The notes beneath the pieces were generated by a model. The model did not search any database and was not told where the DNA came from. It saw only the letters and a list, made by a program, of their open reading frames with translations. From Psychromonas sp. (GTDB lineage Bacteria; Pseudomonadota; Gammaproteobacteria; Enterobacterales; Psychromonadaceae), in the NCBI GenBank assembly GCA_023145575.1, contig JAGLDN010000021.1:1-14833 (forward strand): a stretch of DNA of 14,833 nt, given 5' to 3'. Every line of letters begins with the position of its first letter. The stretch's first letter is position 1. This document shows, piece after piece, positions 6,701 through 13,644 of the stretch. A program made the translations under genes and the position numbers.

Positions 6701-7598
6701 AATATAATTTATTTCCCCATCCAAGTTTTTTTTGAAGTACGTGAAAATAGCTGTAATGTTCTGGATGAACGAGCTTTAGTGAGTGTTTAGTTTTTCGAAT
6801 AAGCACGCGATCTCCCGATAAAACTGATAAATTTACATGGCTATCACAACTCACTTGCATTTCTATATCATTACTCTGTGATATTTCTATGCAGATGTTG
6901 CTGTCAGCATCAATAACAATGGGGCGACTGTTTAAAGTATGTGGATACATTGATAACAGACTAAGAACATTAAGTTTTGGCGTTAAAATTGGGCCTCCGG
7001 CAGAGAGTGAGTATGCCGTTGATCCTGTCGGTGTTGAAATAATAATACCATCAGAGCGCTGGTTTATCATGAAGTTATCATCAACATAAATAGCAAACTC
7101 TATCATTTTTGCAATTTTTGCTGGATGTAAAATGGCTTCGTTTACAGCGGAGTTAGCACTTTTTAGTTGCCCATGACTATAAATTTCTACGTCAAGTAAA
7201 AAACGCTCTTCACTTTGGTAATTACCTTCAAGGACTTGTAAAAGAGGCGCTTTGAAATTATCGGGGGAAAGATCCGTTAAAAATCCAAGGTTTCCTCTGT
7301 TGACGCCAATGACGGCGATATCATCCCGCGCTAAGATACGCGCGGCACCAAGCATATTACCATCACCGCCGATAACAATTGCAAGATCACATAACCTGCC
7401 GATGCCAATCACATTATCAAAAAGCATCCCTTTTATTTCTACATCTCGCCTAACGCGCTCATCAACGATAACTTTGAAGCCTTTTTCTTTTAAAAAAGCA
7501 TAACATTCACGCATTGTTTGTGATGCTTTTTTATGTTGCGGCTTTCCAATTAATCCAATTGTTTTAAAAGATGATGTTTTCATTTTCTTTACGGTCAT
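6699..7598 (-). CDS. nadK: NAD kinase
   Basis: NadK phosphorylates NAD to NADP in the cytoplasm with ATP or polyphosphate and is the main source of NADP. The 299-residue sequence follows the E. coli enzyme nearly end to end: the GGDGNMLGAAR motif with its catalytic aspartate, VIGVNRGNLGFLTDL, the NE pair in AVNEAILHP, QRSDGIIISTPTGSTAYSLS, and a C-terminal HPEHYSYFHVLQKKLGW. Two starts are possible. ATG 7598 (MTVKKMKTSSF) has only a weak AGG about 9 bases upstream, and an in-frame ATG at 7583 gives 294 residues, nearer the usual 292. I keep the longer form with low preference. The gene is divergent from grpE and lies upstream of recN on the same strand, the standard gammaproteobacterial neighbourhood. 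Confidence 0.96.
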   Translation of the reverse strand: MTVKKMKTSSFKTIGLIGKPQHKKASQTMRECYAFLKEKGFKVIVDERVRRDVEIKGMLFDNVIGIGRLCDLAIVIGGDGNMLGAARILARDDIAVIGVNRGNLGFLTDLSPDNFKAPLLQVLEGNYQSEERFLLDVEIYSHGQLKSANSAVNEAILHPAKIAKMIEFAIYVDDNFMINQRSDGIIISTPTGSTAYSLSAGGPILTPKLNVLSLLSMYPHTLNSRPIVIDADSNICIEISQSNDIEMQVSCDSHVNLSVLSGDRVLIRKTKHSLKLVHPEHYSYFHVLQKKLGWGNKLY

Positions 7599-7701
7599 CG
7601 AGAAAGCCTATTGTTGATTATTTATGTCGATTGATTATACGCATTCTTATATAAGATTCAAAAAAACATTAATTTTTTTTAAAACAAATTTGTTTTTATT
7701 G

Positions 7702-7729
7702 CTTGAATCTATTTTACCAATCCCCATAT
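7702..7729 (+). promoter_or_regulatory. Sigma-32 (heat-shock) promoter of grpE
   Basis: CTTGAAT (7702-7708) and CCCCATAT (7722-7729) are spaced by 13 bases. This closely matches the RpoH consensus CTTGAA - N13-15 - CCCCATnT. The expected start near 7737 gives a leader of about 140 bases. Confidence 0.85.
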
Positions 7730-7802
7730 ATAAAAAATGAGTTACTTCAAAAGATTTTATCAACAAAGCATTTAGTTTACAGATATGACATTCGAACAGG
7801 CT

Positions 7803-7867
7803 CCTTACTTGAAAAATTTGAAGTGACATGGGTATATTATATAGTAAAATTTATATTAAAGTTAAGG
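7803..7867 (+). promoter_or_regulatory. Candidate RNA thermometer hairpin in the grpE leader
   Basis: CCTTACTT (7803-7810) can pair with AAGTTAAGG (7859-7867), giving eight base pairs with one bulged U (7862). The pairing covers the grpE Shine-Dalgarno AAGG (7864-7867). Inside it AAATTT (7814-7819) can pair with AAATTT (7847-7852). A weak stem hiding the ribosome binding site of a heat-shock gene is what a thermosensor looks like. This is inferred by hand pairing; no folding energy was calculated. Confidence 0.4.
7818..7836 (-). repeat. Repeat-family end, copy H, inside the grpE leader
   Basis: TTGAAGTGACATGGGTATA read on the plus strand resembles the inverse of the copy behind dnaJ (TTGATAGTCACATGGGTATC) and of the other ends. 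It lies between the heat-shock promoter and the grpE start, so it is transcribed as part of the leader. Confidence 0.5.
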
Positions 7868-7874
7868 TTTAATT

Positions 7875-8513
7875 ATGAGCAAGAAAAGCAAAAAATCAGT
7901 TGAAGAGTCAATTGAGGCGGTTAAAGAAGAAGCCGGTAGTGACAATATTCAAAATCAATCGCATGATGAAGTTACACAAGAGGAAGGAAACTCAGCGCAA
8001 GGTGACAATGATGATCATCCCAATAAAAAGAAAATTTCAGAAGCTATTCTAAAATTACAAACCCAGCTCATTCTAGCAGAAGAAGAGCTAAAAATTGAAA
8101 AAGAGAATGTTGCACGCGCACAAGCACATGCCCAGAATGAAATACGTAAAGCGGGGCTAGATGCAGAAAACAAGTTAAAAAGAACATTAAAACGATTTAC
8201 GATAGAGTTATTGCCCGTTATCGACAGCCTAGAAATAGCAATTAGTCATATCGATAAAGAAAATGAAGCCGCAAAATCATTGGGAGAAGGGATTGAACTG
8301 ACATTAAAAGCAATGGTGGCTGCATTCTTGAAGATTGGCATTGTTCAAATCGATCCGACTGGTCAGCAAGCGGATACAAATAAACACCAAATTGTTGGTA
8401 AACAAAAAATTGAAGGGAAAGTTGCTAACGAAGTAGCCGTTGTGATGCAAAAAGGTTATGAATACAATGGCGTGCTTATTCGGCCTGCAATGGTGATGGT
8501 CGCAGAAGGCTAA
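7875..8513 (+). CDS. grpE: Nucleotide exchange factor GrpE
   Basis: GrpE is the cytoplasmic exchange factor that releases ADP from DnaK and also acts as a thermosensor protein in other bacteria. The product has 212 residues, against 197 in E. coli. A charged, low-complexity N-terminus (about 1-55) is followed by a long helix with coiled-coil character (about 56-110). The DnaK-contacting beta domain holds KRFTIELLPVIDSLEIAI and the C-terminal VVMQKGYEYNGVLIRPAMVM signature. AAGG (7864-7867) lies 7 bases before the ATG. It is the first gene of the grpE-dnaK-dnaJ cluster and has its own sigma-32 promoter. No convincing terminator follows, so read-through toward dnaK is possible. Confidence 0.96.
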   Translation: MSKKSKKSVEESIEAVKEEAGSDNIQNQSHDEVTQEEGNSAQGDNDDHPNKKKISEAILKLQTQLILAEEELKIEKENVARAQAHAQNEIRKAGLDAENKLKRTLKRFTIELLPVIDSLEIAISHIDKENEAAKSLGEGIELTLKAMVAAFLKIGIVQIDPTGQQADTNKHQIVGKQKIEGKVANEVAVVMQKGYEYNGVLIRPAMVMVAEG

Positions 8514-8648
8514 CATCTTAAAGATCTAATGAAAATGCTGATTTAGGACGGATCACATAAATGTTCATATTTAAGTCTGCTTTCGGCTCTTATTTGATAA
8601 ATATCTTTTCAGGAAATTGGTGTAAATTTAATTATTCGCCCTAATTCT

Positions 8649-8677
8649 CTTGAAATTTATATACCTTACCCCCATAT
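8649..8677 (+). promoter_or_regulatory. Sigma-32 (heat-shock) promoter of dnaK
   Basis: CTTGAAA (8649-8655) and CCCCATAT (8670-8677) are separated by 14 bases, an almost perfect RpoH promoter. Transcription should begin near 8685, giving a leader of about 90 bases before the dnaK ATG at 8776. Confidence 0.9.
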
Positions 8678-8726
8678 ACATAAAATAAATTAGAGGCGGT
8701 CTGTTTCAAAAAGAAATATATATGGA

Positions 8727-8771
8727 TTACTGCCAATATAATAAACATAAACATAAACAAATTTGGAGTAA
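8727..8771 (+). promoter_or_regulatory. Candidate RNA thermometer hairpin at the dnaK ribosome binding site
   Basis: TTACTGCCAA (8727-8736) pairs with TTGGAGTAA (8763-8771): nine Watson-Crick pairs with a single bulged G at 8732. The stem hides the whole Shine-Dalgarno TTGGAGT (8763-8769), which ends 6 bases before the ATG. The 26-base loop is A/T-rich, contains three ATAAAC repeats and should be unstructured. This geometry resembles bacterial RNA thermometers that open on heating. Pairing was done by eye and no energy was computed. Confidence 0.5.
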
Positions 8772-8775
8772 AGAA

Positions 8776-10704
8776 ATGGGAAAAATAATCGGAATTGATT
8801 TAGGTACAACAAATTCGTGTGTGTCTGTATTAGATGGCGACACAGCAAAAATTATTGAAAATGCAGAAGGAGAACGTACTACTCCTTCAATCATTGCCTA
8901 CACTGAAGGCGAAATACTTGTTGGCCAACCAGCGAAAAGACAATCAGTAACAAATCCTGCAAATACATTATTTGCAATTAAACGTCTTATCGGTCGTAGA
9001 TACGAAGATGAAGAAGTCCAACGTGATATAAAAATCATGCCTTACAACATCATAAAAGCCGATAATGGTGACGCTTGGGTTGAAGCAGGAACCGAAAAAA
9101 TGGCGCCACCGCAGATCTCTGCTGAAGTTTTGAAAAAAATGAAAAAGACAGCAGAAGATTACTTAGGTGAAAAAATCTCTGGTGCTGTTATTACAGTGCC
9201 TGCTTACTTTAATGACTCACAACGTCAAGCAACAAAGGATGCAGGTCGAATTGCAGGACTTGATGTTAAACGTATTATCAATGAGCCAACAGCTGCGGCA
9301 TTTGCTTACGGTGTTAACAATTCTAAGGGTGATAGCACCATTGCAGTCTATGATTTAGGCGGTGGTACCTTTGATATTTCAATTATCGAAATTGACGAAG
9401 TGGATGGTGAAAAAACATTTGAAGTATTAGCCACAAATGGTGATACGCACCTAGGCGGTGAAGATTTTGATAGCCGTTTAATTAATTTTGTTGTTGCAGA
9501 ATTTAAAAAAGAGCAGAACTTTGATCTCACTAATGATCCTTTAGCCATGCAACGTGTAAAAGAAGCGGCTGAAAAAGCGAAGATTGAACTTTCTTCTACA
9601 CAACAAACTGAACTCAACTTACCTTACATCACAGCGGATGCAACTGGACCTAAGCATCTTAATGTTAAAATTACGCGGGCTAAATTAGAATCACTTGTTG
9701 AAGATATGGTTAAAGCAACCCTTGACCCATTACGTACTGCATTAAAAGATGCGGATCTGAGTGTTGGTGAAATTAACGATGTAATTTTAGTCGGTGGACA
9801 AACGCGTATGCCGCTAGTGCAGTCTACCGTTGCTGAGTTCTTTGGCAAAGATGCTCGTAAAGATGTCAACCCAGATGAAGCTGTCGCAATGGGTGCAGCA
9901 ATTCAAGGTGCGGTACTTTCTGGCGATAAAACAGATGTATTGTTGCTTGATGTAACACCCCTTTCAATGGGCATTGAGACAATGGGCGGCGTGATGACTA
10001 ATGTTATCGATAAAAATACGACCATCCCAACAAAACAATCTCAAACGTTTTCAACGGCAGAAGATAACCAAAGTGCTGTAACGATTCACATTATGCAAGG
10101 CGAGCGTAAACAAGCGAGTGCAAATAAATCATTAGGTCAATTCAATCTAGAAGGGATCCGTTCCGCAAGCCGTGGCACACCACAAATTGAAGTGACATTT
10201 GATATGGATGCTGATGGTATCTTACATGTGTCTGCAAAAGATAAAGACACTAACCAAGAACAAAAAATCACAATTAAATCAAGCTCTGGTTTAAGTGATG
10301 CTGAAATTGAAAAAATGGTCCAAGATGCAGAAGCTAATTCAGAAGCAGATAAAGCGTTTGAAGAAGTTGTTGCTTCACGTAACCAAGCAGATGCCATGAT
10401 TCATGCCACGAAGAAACAAATCGAAGAAGCGGGTGATGAGCTAGCTACGGATGAAAAAGAAAAAATTGAAGCTGCTATAAAAGATCTTGAAGAAGCATCG
10501 AAAGCAGAAGACAAAGAAGCCATCGAAAAGAAAACAGCGGATCTTCTTGAAGTATCTAAAAAACTAGGTGAAATTGCACAACAAAAATCACAAGCAGAAA
10601 AATCTGGTGAAGCTAAAGCTGAGGGTGAAGCTGATACAAAAGCAAAACAAGATGATGATGTCGTTGATGCTGAGTTTGAAGAAGTAAAAGAAGAAAAAAA
10701 ATAA
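8776..10704 (+). CDS. dnaK: Chaperone DnaK (Hsp70)
   Basis: DnaK is the ATP-driven Hsp70 chaperone that binds exposed hydrophobic peptides and works with DnaJ and GrpE. From the ATG at 8776 it has 642 residues (E. coli 638). It begins MGKIIGIDLGTTNSCVSVLD, has the second phosphate-binding motif DLGGGTFDIS and the adenosine motif VILVGGQTRMP. The substrate-binding domain starts after the DVTPLSMGIET region, and the helical lid ends in DDVVDAEFEEVKEEKK, close to the E. coli tail. An ATG 54 bases earlier (8722) is in frame but would add residues absent from the family and lies inside the leader hairpin, so I reject it. TTGGAGT (8763-8769) is the ribosome binding site. A sigma-32 promoter lies upstream, and a terminator-like hairpin follows before dnaJ. 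Confidence 0.98.
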   Translation: MGKIIGIDLGTTNSCVSVLDGDTAKIIENAEGERTTPSIIAYTEGEILVGQPAKRQSVTNPANTLFAIKRLIGRRYEDEEVQRDIKIMPYNIIKADNGDAWVEAGTEKMAPPQISAEVLKKMKKTAEDYLGEKISGAVITVPAYFNDSQRQATKDAGRIAGLDVKRIINEPTAAAFAYGVNNSKGDSTIAVYDLGGGTFDISIIEIDEVDGEKTFEVLATNGDTHLGGEDFDSRLINFVVAEFKKEQNFDLTNDPLAMQRVKEAAEKAKIELSSTQQTELNLPYITADATGPKHLNVKITRAKLESLVEDMVKATLDPLRTALKDADLSVGEINDVILVGGQTRMPLVQSTVAEFFGKDARKDVNPDEAVAMGAAIQGAVLSGDKTDVLLLDVTPLSMGIETMGGVMTNVIDKNTTIPTKQSQTFSTAEDNQSAVTIHIMQGERKQASANKSLGQFNLEGIRSASRGTPQIEVTFDMDADGILHVSAKDKDTNQEQKITIKSSSGLSDAEIEKMVQDAEANSEADKAFEEVVASRNQADAMIHATKKQIEEAGDELATDEKEKIEAAIKDLEEASKAEDKEAIEKKTADLLEVSKKLGEIAQQKSQAEKSGEAKAEGEADTKAKQDDDVVDAEFEEVKEEKK

Positions 10705-10736
10705 TTAATGATACGGCAGTCGTTATTTAATAAACA

Positions 10737-10774
10737 ACGCGGATGATAGCTTAGTCTATTATCTGCGTTTTTTT
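10737..10774 (+). terminator. Rho-independent terminator between dnaK and dnaJ
   Basis: ACGCGGATGATA (10737-10748) pairs with TATTATCTGCGT (10757-10768) as a 12-bp stem with two G-U pairs and an 8-base loop. Seven T residues follow (10768-10774). It lies 32 bases after dnaK and 24 before dnaJ. I see no promoter between it and dnaJ, so partial read-through probably supplies dnaJ at a lower level than dnaK. Confidence 0.85.
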
Positions 10775-10798
10775 ACAACTATGATTTGAGATGGAAAA

Positions 10799-11914
10799 AT
10801 GTCAAAACGAGATTGTTATGACGTACTAGGTGTCAGCCGGAGTGCGACAGAAAAAGAAGTAAAAAAAGCATATAAACGATTAGCGATGAAGTATCATCCA
10901 GATCGAACTAAAGGAGATTCAACACTCGAAGAAAAATTTAAGGAAGTCAAAGAAGCTTATGAGATCCTAAATGATCCCAATAAAAAAGCGGCTTTTGATC
11001 AATTTGGTCATGACGGGGTTAATCAGCAAACTCAAAGTCATGGTCATGGTAACTTTGGCGATCAATTCAGTGATGTTTTTGGCGATATTTTTGGCGGTGG
11101 CCAACGCGGTGGTGCACAACGTCCGCAAAAAGGAACAGATCTTCGTTATAATATGGAACTTAGTCTTGAAGAAGCCGTTTCTGGTATAAAAAAGGATATT
11201 AAAGTACCGACACTTGTACATTGTGAACAATGTAATGGCAGTGGCTCAAAAAAAGGGTCTGAGGCGAAAACGTGTGGAACATGTCAAGGGCAAGGTCAAG
11301 TTCAAATGCGGCAAGGTTTCTTTGCTGTAAATCAAACTTGTCCAACTTGTCACGGCAAAAGAATTATTATTACTGATCCTTGTCATAAATGTCACGGTCA
11401 AGGTCGTTATGAGCGTACTAAAACACTTAATGTTAAAATTCCAGCAGGGGTTGGTACGGGTGATCGTATTCGTTTAACTGGTGAGGGTGAAGCGGGTGAA
11501 ACTAGTGCTGCGCCGGGCGATCTGTATGTACAAATGCATGTACGCAAGCATGATGTGTTTGTGCGAGACGGCAATAATTTATATTGTGAAGTGCCGATTA
11601 GTTTCAGTGACGCTGCCCTAGGTGGTGAAGTTGAAGTACCAACCTTATCAGGGCGTATTAATCTCAAAATACCAGCAGAAACACAAACAGGGCGTATGTT
11701 CCGTATGCGTAATAAAGGCATTAAATCTATTAACTCCCATAGTGTAGGCGATTTAATGTGCAAGGTTATTATTGAAACACCCGTTAAATTATCGTCAAAA
11801 CAACGCGAGCTTTTAAGAGACTTTGAATTAACTTGTAGTGATAAAAAACACAAACCTAAAAAAATAGGTTTTTTAAAGGACATAAAAAACTTTTTTGATA
11901 ATTTGAGTAAATAG
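10799..11914 (+). CDS. dnaJ: Co-chaperone DnaJ (Hsp40)
   Basis: DnaJ delivers unfolded proteins to DnaK and stimulates its ATPase. The product has 371 residues (E. coli 376) with the full type I layout: J domain 1-70 with HPD at 33-35, and a Gly/Phe-rich linker (about 70-108) containing DVFGDIF. The zinc-binding region has four CxxC motifs (Cys142/145, 159/162, 181/184, 195/198). C-terminal substrate-binding and dimerisation domains end in IKNFFDNLSK. The third zinc motif reads CPTCHGKR where CxxCxGxG is usual; all eight cysteines are kept, so zinc binding should survive. GAGATGG a few bases before the ATG is the likely ribosome binding site. Expression probably depends on read-through from dnaK. 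Confidence 0.97.
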   Translation: MSKRDCYDVLGVSRSATEKEVKKAYKRLAMKYHPDRTKGDSTLEEKFKEVKEAYEILNDPNKKAAFDQFGHDGVNQQTQSHGHGNFGDQFSDVFGDIFGGGQRGGAQRPQKGTDLRYNMELSLEEAVSGIKKDIKVPTLVHCEQCNGSGSKKGSEAKTCGTCQGQGQVQMRQGFFAVNQTCPTCHGKRIIITDPCHKCHGQGRYERTKTLNVKIPAGVGTGDRIRLTGEGEAGETSAAPGDLYVQMHVRKHDVFVRDGNNLYCEVPISFSDAALGGEVEVPTLSGRINLKIPAETQTGRMFRMRNKGIKSINSHSVGDLMCKVIIETPVKLSSKQRELLRDFELTCSDKKHKPKKIGFLKDIKNFFDNLSK

Positions 11915-11945
11915 CGTCAGTTAGAATAGCGCATTAAACTATCTT

Positions 11946-12124
11946 GATACCCATGTGACTATCAAGATGAACCATCAGGTACGAGCTCGATGTTCAAAAC
12001 TAAGGCACAACAAAAGACCTCTCGATGATTGGCGACGCTAATCGTTGAGAGGTCAATTTTATGCCGCATACCTTGGCACAATTTTCCCTTGCTGACTTTT
12101 CATTTTGATAGTCAACTGGCCTAC
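11946..12124. mobile_element. Palindromic MITE-like element behind dnaJ
   Basis: The left end (11946-11969, GATACCCATGTGACTATC...) and the right end (12101-12124, CATTTTGATAGTCAACTGGC...) are imperfect inverted repeats, 17 of 24 matching. The element's centre, base 12035, coincides with the centre of the strong hairpin at 12016-12054, so the whole 179 bp is organised as one palindrome. The left 20 bases from 11951 are identical to 2539-2558. The left end also forms its own hairpin (ATCTTGATA/TATCAAGAT, 11941-11949 and 11960-11968). It has no coding capacity. Confidence 0.5.
12016..12060 (+). terminator. Rho-independent terminator after dnaJ (within the palindromic element)
   Basis: GACCTCTCGATGATT (12016-12030) pairs with AATCGTTGAGAGGTC (12040-12054): 15 pairs including two G-U, 9-base loop, then AATTTT. 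CAAAA precedes the stem, so it could work in both directions. The two changes that give G-U pairs preserve the RNA stem. It lies about 100 bases after the dnaJ stop. Confidence 0.75.
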
Positions 12125-12246
12125 TTTTCCAAATAATGAAAGTTTTCTATCATGATTGATATTAGTTGCTCACTAAAATAGGCAATAAAGCATATGAAAA
12201 CAGAAATAAAAAAAATATACGTTATAAGGAGCAGGAGGTGGATTTA

Positions 12247-12476
12247 ATGATCACTAAAAAGTGATATTGATGACAGATCTTTATTCGATTAAATCAGCTA
12301 TGGGAATAGCAAGATACAATCGTGATTTGGAAATTACACCACAGGGTATATATATTCCTCATAGGAAGATGTATCTAAACGCTGAAACAGTATCGACGAT
12401 CAGGTATCTATATAGATTATGTACCCGCCAAGATGAACATATCATCACACTTGTTGATCTGATAAATCCAGAATAA
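12247..12476 (+). pseudogene. Small unrecognised protein, frameshifted just after its start
   Basis: Two strong Shine-Dalgarno sequences (AAGGAG 12226-12231 and AGGAGGTG 12233-12240) precede ATG 12247, 6 bases away. That frame encodes only MITKK before TGA 12262-12264. The main frame overlaps it from GTG 12261 (sharing GTGA) and reads ILMTDLYSIKSAMGIARYNR and on to TAA 12476. One missing A in the AAAAA run would explain this; restoring it gives a 76-residue protein starting MITKKVILMTDLYS. Alternatively the overlap allows translational coupling, or ATG 12270 is used weakly (68 residues). I do not recognise the protein. It is not hydrophobic and shows no signal peptide. The ribosome binding site is far stronger than those of neighbouring genes. 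Confidence 0.45.
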
Positions 12477-12633
12477 CGAGGAGAACAATTAAGAATTCTT
12501 AAGCCATGCGTTTTTGATGACTAAAATAATGTAGATCCTGTAAATACACTCGATACGCATCGGATCACTGGGCTCGCCCCCCAACAAGAACAATATAGGC
12601 GTAATTTTTTTATTAACCGAGGAGGGAGGGACC
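12477..12633. other. Short gap without recognised gene
   Basis: A GAGGAG lies just after the preceding stop codon (near 12479-12484), but no start codon with a usable frame follows it; ATG 12505 gives only MRF. Nothing else is recognised. Confidence 0.3.
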
Positions 12634-12829
12634 ATGCTGTATATCTTTCGAGTTTTTTTTATCTTGTATTAGCATGAAAAGTAGATTAATTATACTCTTT
12701 AGTGCGCTTGTTAAGGCAACATGTCAACATTACGGCAACGCAATTGCCCTATTTGAAAATATAATGGTAAGTAGCCCGCCCTATTGTGCACAAGAAAATG
12801 AATATCAAGACTGGTCGCCTTGGTGTTAA
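12634..12829 (+). pseudogene. Small ORF with strong ribosome binding site, frameshifted at an 8-T run
   Basis: GGAGGGAGGG (12621-12630) precedes ATG 12634, whose frame ends after 12 residues (MLYIFRVFFILY). A second frame from ATG 12674 encodes 51 residues, MKSRLIILFSALVKATCQHY to a tail rich in Tyr, Trp and Cys (YCAQ...WSPWC), stopping at 12829. Removing one T from the run at 12653-12660 joins both into a 64-residue protein with a hydrophobic start, like a signal peptide or membrane anchor. ATG 12674 itself has no clear ribosome binding site. The product is unrecognised and may be chance. Bases 12830-12947 up to the adk ribosome binding site hold nothing clear. Confidence 0.3.
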
Positions 12830-12958
12830 CTTCAAATCGTTTTATCCGATATGCATAAGCAATATGTGGCTATTGCCACCATGTTGAACTATTGCTCTCG
12901 ATAAAGTATTCTAGTTTAAATTTTACAACCTGATTATATAATATAAAAAGGAGACAAC

Positions 12959-13603
12959 GTGCGTATTATTTTATTAGGATCACCAGGTGCGGGTAAAGGC
13001 ACACAAGCTCAATTTATGATGAAAAAATACGGTATACCTCAAATATCAACGGGAGATATGTTAAGAGCCGCTGTCAAAGAAGGTAACGAGATTGGTTTGC
13101 AAGTTAAACAAGTGATAGATGCAGGGCAACTTGTTTCAGATGATTTAATTATTGGCTTGGTTAAAGATCGTATTACCCAGAAAGATTGTACAAAAGGCTT
13201 TTTACTCGATGGTTTCCCACGCACGATTGCGCAAGCAGACGCAATGAAAGAAGCGGGTATTGCTATCGATTATGTGATTGAGCTAGATGTACCCGATGAA
13301 GTAATCGTAAAACGAATGGCAGGCCGTCGCGCTCATTTAAAATCTGGGCGTACTTATCATATTGACTACAACCCACCAAAAGTTGAAGGTAAGGATGATA
13401 TAACAGGTGATGATCTTTCCATTCGCGTTGATGATCAAGAAGATACTGTACGTAATCGCCTTGACGTTTATCATTCAGTAACAAAGCCACTTGTTGTTTA
13501 TTATAAAAATGAAGCAAAAGAAGGCCGTGGTGTGCATTTGAAATTTGACGGCACAAAATCTGTTGAGGTGATCGGTGCCGAGCTTGCCAGTCAATTAGGT
13601 TAA
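12959..13603 (+). CDS. adk: Adenylate kinase
   Basis: Adk interconverts ATP and AMP with two ADP in the cytoplasm and balances the adenylate pool. The product has 214 residues, the same as E. coli Adk. The P-loop GSPGAGKGT spans 7-15, the AMP-site motif LLDGFPRT 82-89, and the long LID form is present (GRRAHLKSGRTYH...NPPKVEGKDD) without the zinc cysteines of Gram-positive enzymes. The start is GTG 12959; AAGGAG (12948-12953) is 5 bases upstream and the family N-terminus MRIILLG begins there. hemH follows 41 bases after the stop with no terminator between, so the two are probably co-transcribed, as in enterobacteria where the same pair is adjacent. Confidence 0.98.
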   Translation: MRIILLGSPGAGKGTQAQFMMKKYGIPQISTGDMLRAAVKEGNEIGLQVKQVIDAGQLVSDDLIIGLVKDRITQKDCTKGFLLDGFPRTIAQADAMKEAGIAIDYVIELDVPDEVIVKRMAGRRAHLKSGRTYHIDYNPPKVEGKDDITGDDLSIRVDDQEDTVRNRLDVYHSVTKPLVVYYKNEAKEGRGVHLKFDGTKSVEVIGAELASQLG

Positions 13604-13644
13604 ATATTTAGACAGTGCAAAAGTGCCTGATTTATAGGGTTTAT

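Noticed and set aside
8722..8775. In-frame upstream ATG that would extend DnaK by 18 residues
   Set aside because: The extension is absent from the family, has no good ribosome binding site, and lies in the leader hairpin. TTGGAGT supports ATG 8776.
11407..11883. 158-codon minus-strand ORF inside dnaJ
   Set aside because: It is a shadow of a well-conserved gene with no ribosome binding site or family motif.
13615..13644. GTG start extending ferrochelatase by ten residues
   Set aside because: The family begins at KKxxVLLVNLGTP, and AGGG sits ahead of ATG 13645.
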